Source of the DNA: Actinomycetes bacterium
GTDB lineage: Bacteria; Actinomycetota; Acidimicrobiia; Acidimicrobiales; RAAP-2
NCBI GenBank assembly: GCA_021791615.1
Contig: JAJYWG010000041.1
Coordinates: forward strand, 1 to 9,009
Reading direction: 5' to 3'
DNA: 9,009 bases
The notes under the pieces were generated by a model. That model searched no databases and was not told the DNA's origin. It saw only the letters and a list, made by a program, of their open reading frames with translations. This document shows, piece by piece, positions 6,861 through 9,009 of the stretch. Every line of letters starts with the position of its first letter. Within the stretch, counting starts at the first letter, position 1. Position numbers and translations under genes: made by a program.

Positions 6861-8338
6861 CCCTTCTTGCCGCCTCGCCCGCCGGTCGAGCCCGCCGAAC
6901 CGTTTGTCGCTCCGCCGCCTGTCGCCGACACGCCCGCTGTCCCGGCATGCTTGGCGCCAGCCGGCACACCGGCGACCGGGGCGGTCAGCAGGCCGCCGAC
7001 GCTCGACCCGGTCACCGTCGCCGGTACCGCTGTCCGCTCGGTGACCCGGACCCGGTCACCGGGCGCCAGGTAGGTCTGGCCCAGTGTGACCACCTCGCTG
7101 CCCGCCGCGAGACCAGCGACCGCCGTGGTCGTCCCGTCGGAGATTCCCGGCGTCACGTCGACCAGGCTCACGGTGTGATCGGTGTGGACTACGAAGACCT
7201 GTGGGTGGCCGTTGATCGAGACCAGCGCACTTGACGGCACCAACACCGCCCCTGCGCTCCGGCCGGTCACCACCGCCGCGGTGACCGCCTCGCCGGGTAC
7301 CAGCCACGGCGGATCCGACGTCGGGGTCAAGGTGACGCCGAAGGTGAGCGACGAGGGGTTTGCCGCCGGCGCCACCGTCGACACACTCGCCGGCACCGAG
7401 CCAGCGCCTCCTGGTGAGTAGATCGTGGCCGCCTCGCCCGGATGGATGAGCCCCAGGTCCTGCTCAGCCACCGGAGCCTGCACCGACACCGCCGCGCCGT
7501 CCAAGGTGAGTAGGGGGCTTGCCGGGGTGACCTGCTCGCCCACCACCGCACCGAGCGAGCTGACGACACCGCCATAGGGAGCCGTGACGGACTCCTGGGC
7601 GACCTGGGCCTCCACAACCGCCTCGGCGTCGTTGGCCTGGGTCACCGCCGCCTGCAGCGGCGCCACGGCCGCCACCGACGGCGGCGCGTCGGCCTCCGCC
7701 GCTTGGGCCTGGGCAAGGGTGAGCGCCGCCCGGGCTTCGCTCACGGCCGCAGCAGCCTGCGATACCGAGCCGCCTGACGACGACCCGGGCTGGCCGTTTT
7801 CCGCCGCTGTCTGCGCCTGCTCGGCAGCCTGCAGTGCAACCTCGGCCTTCGTAACCTCCGCCTGGGCGACCGCGACGGCCTGGGGGCTTGGCCCGGCCGT
7901 GGCGGCCGTGAGCTTGGCCTGCGCCGTGGCGGCTGCGGCCTGCGCCTCGGTGAGCTGGGCCTGCAAGACGGGGTTGACCACGCGGACCAGTACCTGGCCA
8001 GCCTGCACCGCCTGGCCGACCGTGACTGGCACCGACGTCACCTGACCGGCGACGGCCGGCGCCACCGTGATGCCCTGCGCAGAGCTCACCGTGCCCGACA
8101 GGGACAGCTCGGACGCGGCGACACCCGAGGTGGCTGACGCCACCTGGACCGCGGTCAGCGCGCCCTGACCGCCGTGGGCCTTGTGGCGATGATTCCCGCG
8201 CCCGGCCGCATATGCGGTTCCAGCGCCAGCCAAGACGACTACAAGCACGACGGCCGGCGCGACCTTGGTCGCTGAGCCGGTCAGGTAACGGCGTACACGT
8301 CCATTTCCGCACCCGCTGGCCGGCACTGCGTCGTTCAT
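6857..8338 (-). CDS. HlyD/AcrA-type membrane fusion protein (RND adaptor subunit)
   Basis: This 493-residue adaptor should join the RND pump in the envelope and is the first gene of the operon. A cytoplasmic N-terminus is followed by one hydrophobic segment (about 26-46) with no lipobox, so it is probably an uncleaved anchor or a signal peptide. A histidine patch (GRGNHRHKAHGG, 47-58) follows. The first half of the lipoyl-like domain is at about 88-122 (VAGQVTSVPVTVGQAVQAGQ). A long Ala/Gln-rich alpha-hairpin is at about 124-250, interrupted by a Gly/Ser linker (182-192). The second lipoyl half follows (TAPYGGVVSSLGAVVGEQV, 252-270), then the beta-barrel (about 282-360) and the membrane-proximal domain (about 362-433). 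A Gly/Ala/Thr-rich tail of about 50 residues ends in GGRGGKKG. ATG at 8338 is preferred over the in-frame GTG at 8347: GGAGG (8348-8352) lies nine bases before the ATG and abuts the GTG. Its stop overlaps the pump start. Confidence 0.93.
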   Translation of the reverse strand: MNDAVPASGCGNGRVRRYLTGSATKVAPAVVLVVVLAGAGTAYAAGRGNHRHKAHGGQGALTAVQVASATSGVAASELSLSGTVSSAQGITVAPAVAGQVTSVPVTVGQAVQAGQVLVRVVNPVLQAQLTEAQAAAATAQAKLTAATAGPSPQAVAVAQAEVTKAEVALQAAEQAQTAAENGQPGSSSGGSVSQAAAAVSEARAALTLAQAQAAEADAPPSVAAVAPLQAAVTQANDAEAVVEAQVAQESVTAPYGGVVSSLGAVVGEQVTPASPLLTLDGAAVSVQAPVAEQDLGLIHPGEAATIYSPGGAGSVPASVSTVAPAANPSSLTFGVTLTPTSDPPWLVPGEAVTAAVVTGRSAGAVLVPSSALVSINGHPQVFVVHTDHTVSLVDVTPGISDGTTTAVAGLAAGSEVVTLGQTYLAPGDRVRVTERTAVPATVTGSSVGGLLTAPVAGVPAGAKHAGTAGVSATGGGATNGSAGSTGGRGGKKG

Positions 8339-8347
8339 GCCACCCAC

Positions 8348-8352
8348 CCTCC
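8348..8352 (-). promoter_or_regulatory. Shine-Dalgarno sequence of the adaptor gene
   Basis: Minus-strand GGAGG lies nine bases upstream of ATG 8338 and directly abuts the alternative GTG at 8347. This spacing argues for the ATG as the true start. Confidence 0.7.
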
Positions 8353-8384
8353 ATGAGCTACTGGCGAGGTAGATCCGTCTGTTA

Positions 8385-8397
8385 CAAACCTAGTTTG
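8385..8397. promoter_or_regulatory. Candidate MarR operator (CAAAC-cta-GTTTG)
   Basis: A perfect 5+5 inverted repeat with a 3-base centre lies 46 bases upstream of the adaptor ATG. Its size and AT-rich half-sites in a GC-rich background match the type of palindrome that MarR dimers bind. It overlaps the proposed -10 element, a classical position for repression. The MarR gene three cistrons downstream is the natural candidate to bind it. This is inference from symmetry and position only. Confidence 0.5.
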
Positions 8398-8420
8398 CTC
8401 CCAACCCGCCGTCCAGTCAA
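8392..8420 (-). promoter_or_regulatory. Candidate promoter of the efflux operon
   Basis: On the minus strand TTGACT (bases 8420-8415) is a good -35 hexamer. With a 17-base spacer the -10 would be CAAACT (8397-8392), a weak match that keeps the A at position 2 and the T at position 6. A better-looking TAGGTT (8392-8387) lies 22 bases away, which is too far for a normal spacer. Either hexamer lies within or touches the palindrome. Confidence 0.35.
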
Positions 8421-8849
8421 TGCACCCCGCGCCTGCACAGCGGCCGAGTGGCACGCCGCCACCCGGCACTCTTGGCAATCAATTTGTCGCCGTTGCTCCT
8501 CGACCTGCCGTTTCTAACTGACGAGCGATGTTCGAGGGCTGGCCGGCAGGGCTCGTGCGGCGGGTGACTTTGTTGAAAACGAGGCCCGGTCCCCATGTTC
8601 TTGTGGGTGCAGGATGTCGGTCGGCTGCCAGCAGGTGACGACGGGCTGGCGGTTCCGAAGAGCCGGGCACCGGCCGGAGAAACCGCTGTCCGGTTTTGGC
8701 CTTGACACTCCTATTTGTCTGATGGAGCCGGCCGGTTGCCGCCTACTGCCAGCGGTGGTGGCCACTGCCTCTGATTCGTTTGTCCAAATTGAGCCCGAAA
8801 CCCCTTGTTCTCATAGCGAACCCGTCGTTCTGCGACCCAAGGGAGGTCC
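8398..8849. other. Intergenic region between divergent transcription units, no gene seen
   Basis: The complete gap between the adaptor start and the next gene is about 510 bases. Its left end holds the operon promoter and the operator. The rest contains short open frames on both strands with no coding bias, ribosome site or recognisable protein. I see no tRNA or other RNA gene. GC is somewhat lower than in the flanking genes. The two items worth noting are an imperfect inverted repeat at 8672-8701 and the TTGACA that directly follows it. Confidence 0.5.
8672..8707 (+). promoter_or_regulatory. Inverted repeat abutting a consensus -35 (TTGACA) facing the downstream gene
   Basis: AAACCG (8680-8685) and CGGTTT (8691-8696) form a 6-base inverted repeat around CTGTC, flanked outside by GGCC on each side (8672-8675 and 8698-8701). 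TTGACA follows at once (8702-8707). The arrangement resembles an activator or repressor site next to a promoter for the gene starting at 8850. No convincing -10 lies 16-18 bases further on, so the promoter assignment is weak. Confidence 0.3.
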
Positions 8850-9009
8850 ATGAGCCCGTCTCCGCAGTCGTCCCCAAAGCCGCCCCCACCGTCGGTGCCC
8901 GGCGGTCCGCTCGGCCGCTACCTGCTCCATCCCGGCCAGGAGACCTCGACGCTCGTCCACCACGTCCTGGATGTGCTGGTCACCGTCGGCCGGGCGGCCA
9001 TCGCTGTCC
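8850..9009 (+). CDS. N-terminal fragment of an unidentified protein (3' truncated by window edge)
   Basis: An open frame starts at ATG 8850 behind a very strong Shine-Dalgarno sequence, AAGGGAGGT (8839-8847), with only three bases between GGAGG and the ATG. The frame runs to the right edge (53 complete codons). The visible product has a short Ser/Pro/Lys-rich leader (MSPSPQSSPKPPPPSVPGG). It continues with LGRYLLHPGQETSTLVHH and a mildly hydrophobic stretch, VLDVLVTVGRAAIAV, which may be the start of a membrane segment. Third positions are strongly GC, supporting coding. It is divergent from the efflux operon. The fragment is too short for a family call. Confidence 0.65.
   Translation, partial: MSPSPQSSPKPPPPSVPGGPLGRYLLHPGQETSTLVHHVLDVLVTVGRAAIAV

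Noticed and set aside
5914..6969. A 351-residue frame on the same strand as the pump and adaptor
   Set aside because: It overlaps the well-identified RND and adaptor genes in a second frame and has Arg/Gly/Ala-rich shadow composition.
8400..8849. tRNA, attachment site or mobile element remnant in the intergenic region
   Set aside because: I looked for cloverleaf arms, direct repeats at the edges and transposase fragments and found none that I can support.
8479..8853. Short open frames of 63-83 residues in the intergenic region
   Set aside because: No ribosome site, no codon bias and no recognisable protein on either strand.

Overview
The window is uniformly GC-rich with strongly GC-biased third codon positions. 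It carries an RND pump and its adaptor with no outer-membrane channel gene in view, a lipoprotein with a lipobox and GGAGG-type ribosome sites. This suggests a high-GC actinobacterium, perhaps a deep-branching lineage in which HAE1-type RND pumps are known. The taxonomic call is an inference. There is no rRNA, tRNA, CRISPR array or recognisable insertion sequence.

Layout. (1) 1-1240, plus strand: the last 66 codons of an unidentified protein, overlapping by ATGA a complete membrane-bound GGDEF diguanylate cyclase. (2) 1241-2376: a poorly resolved stretch. It holds one minus-strand hypothetical gene with a convincing core (about 1718-2113) and a doubtful C-terminal tail. A competing plus-strand coding-like signal lies at about 1400-1546, and a third frame looks coding at about 2170-2286. 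(3) 2377-8338, minus strand: a compact four-gene operon read from right to left. In order these are an HlyD/AcrA-type membrane fusion protein, an AcrB-type RND transporter (1067 aa, with the proton-relay residues intact), a MarR-family regulator and a two-repeat lipoprotein resembling DUF5666. Consecutive genes overlap by 4, 8 and 26 bases, so translational coupling along one transcript is likely. (4) 8339-8849: the upstream region of the operon. It has a MarR-type palindrome, CAAAC-cta-GTTTG, lying over a plausible minus-strand promoter. Further right, an inverted repeat abuts a consensus TTGACA and faces a plus-strand gene. (5) 8850-9009: the first 53 codons of an unidentified plus-strand gene behind a strong Shine-Dalgarno sequence.

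How the parts fit. The adaptor and RND pump should form an envelope efflux complex driven by the proton motive force. The MarR protein is the obvious candidate to bind the palindrome and repress its own operon until a substrate binds it. The co-translated lipoprotein sits outside the membrane, where it could contact the pump or adaptor, but that role is inferred. Both the adaptor and the lipoprotein carry a histidine-rich patch just outside the membrane, which raises the possibility of metal binding. The diguanylate cyclase is a separate transcription unit and no link to the pump is visible.
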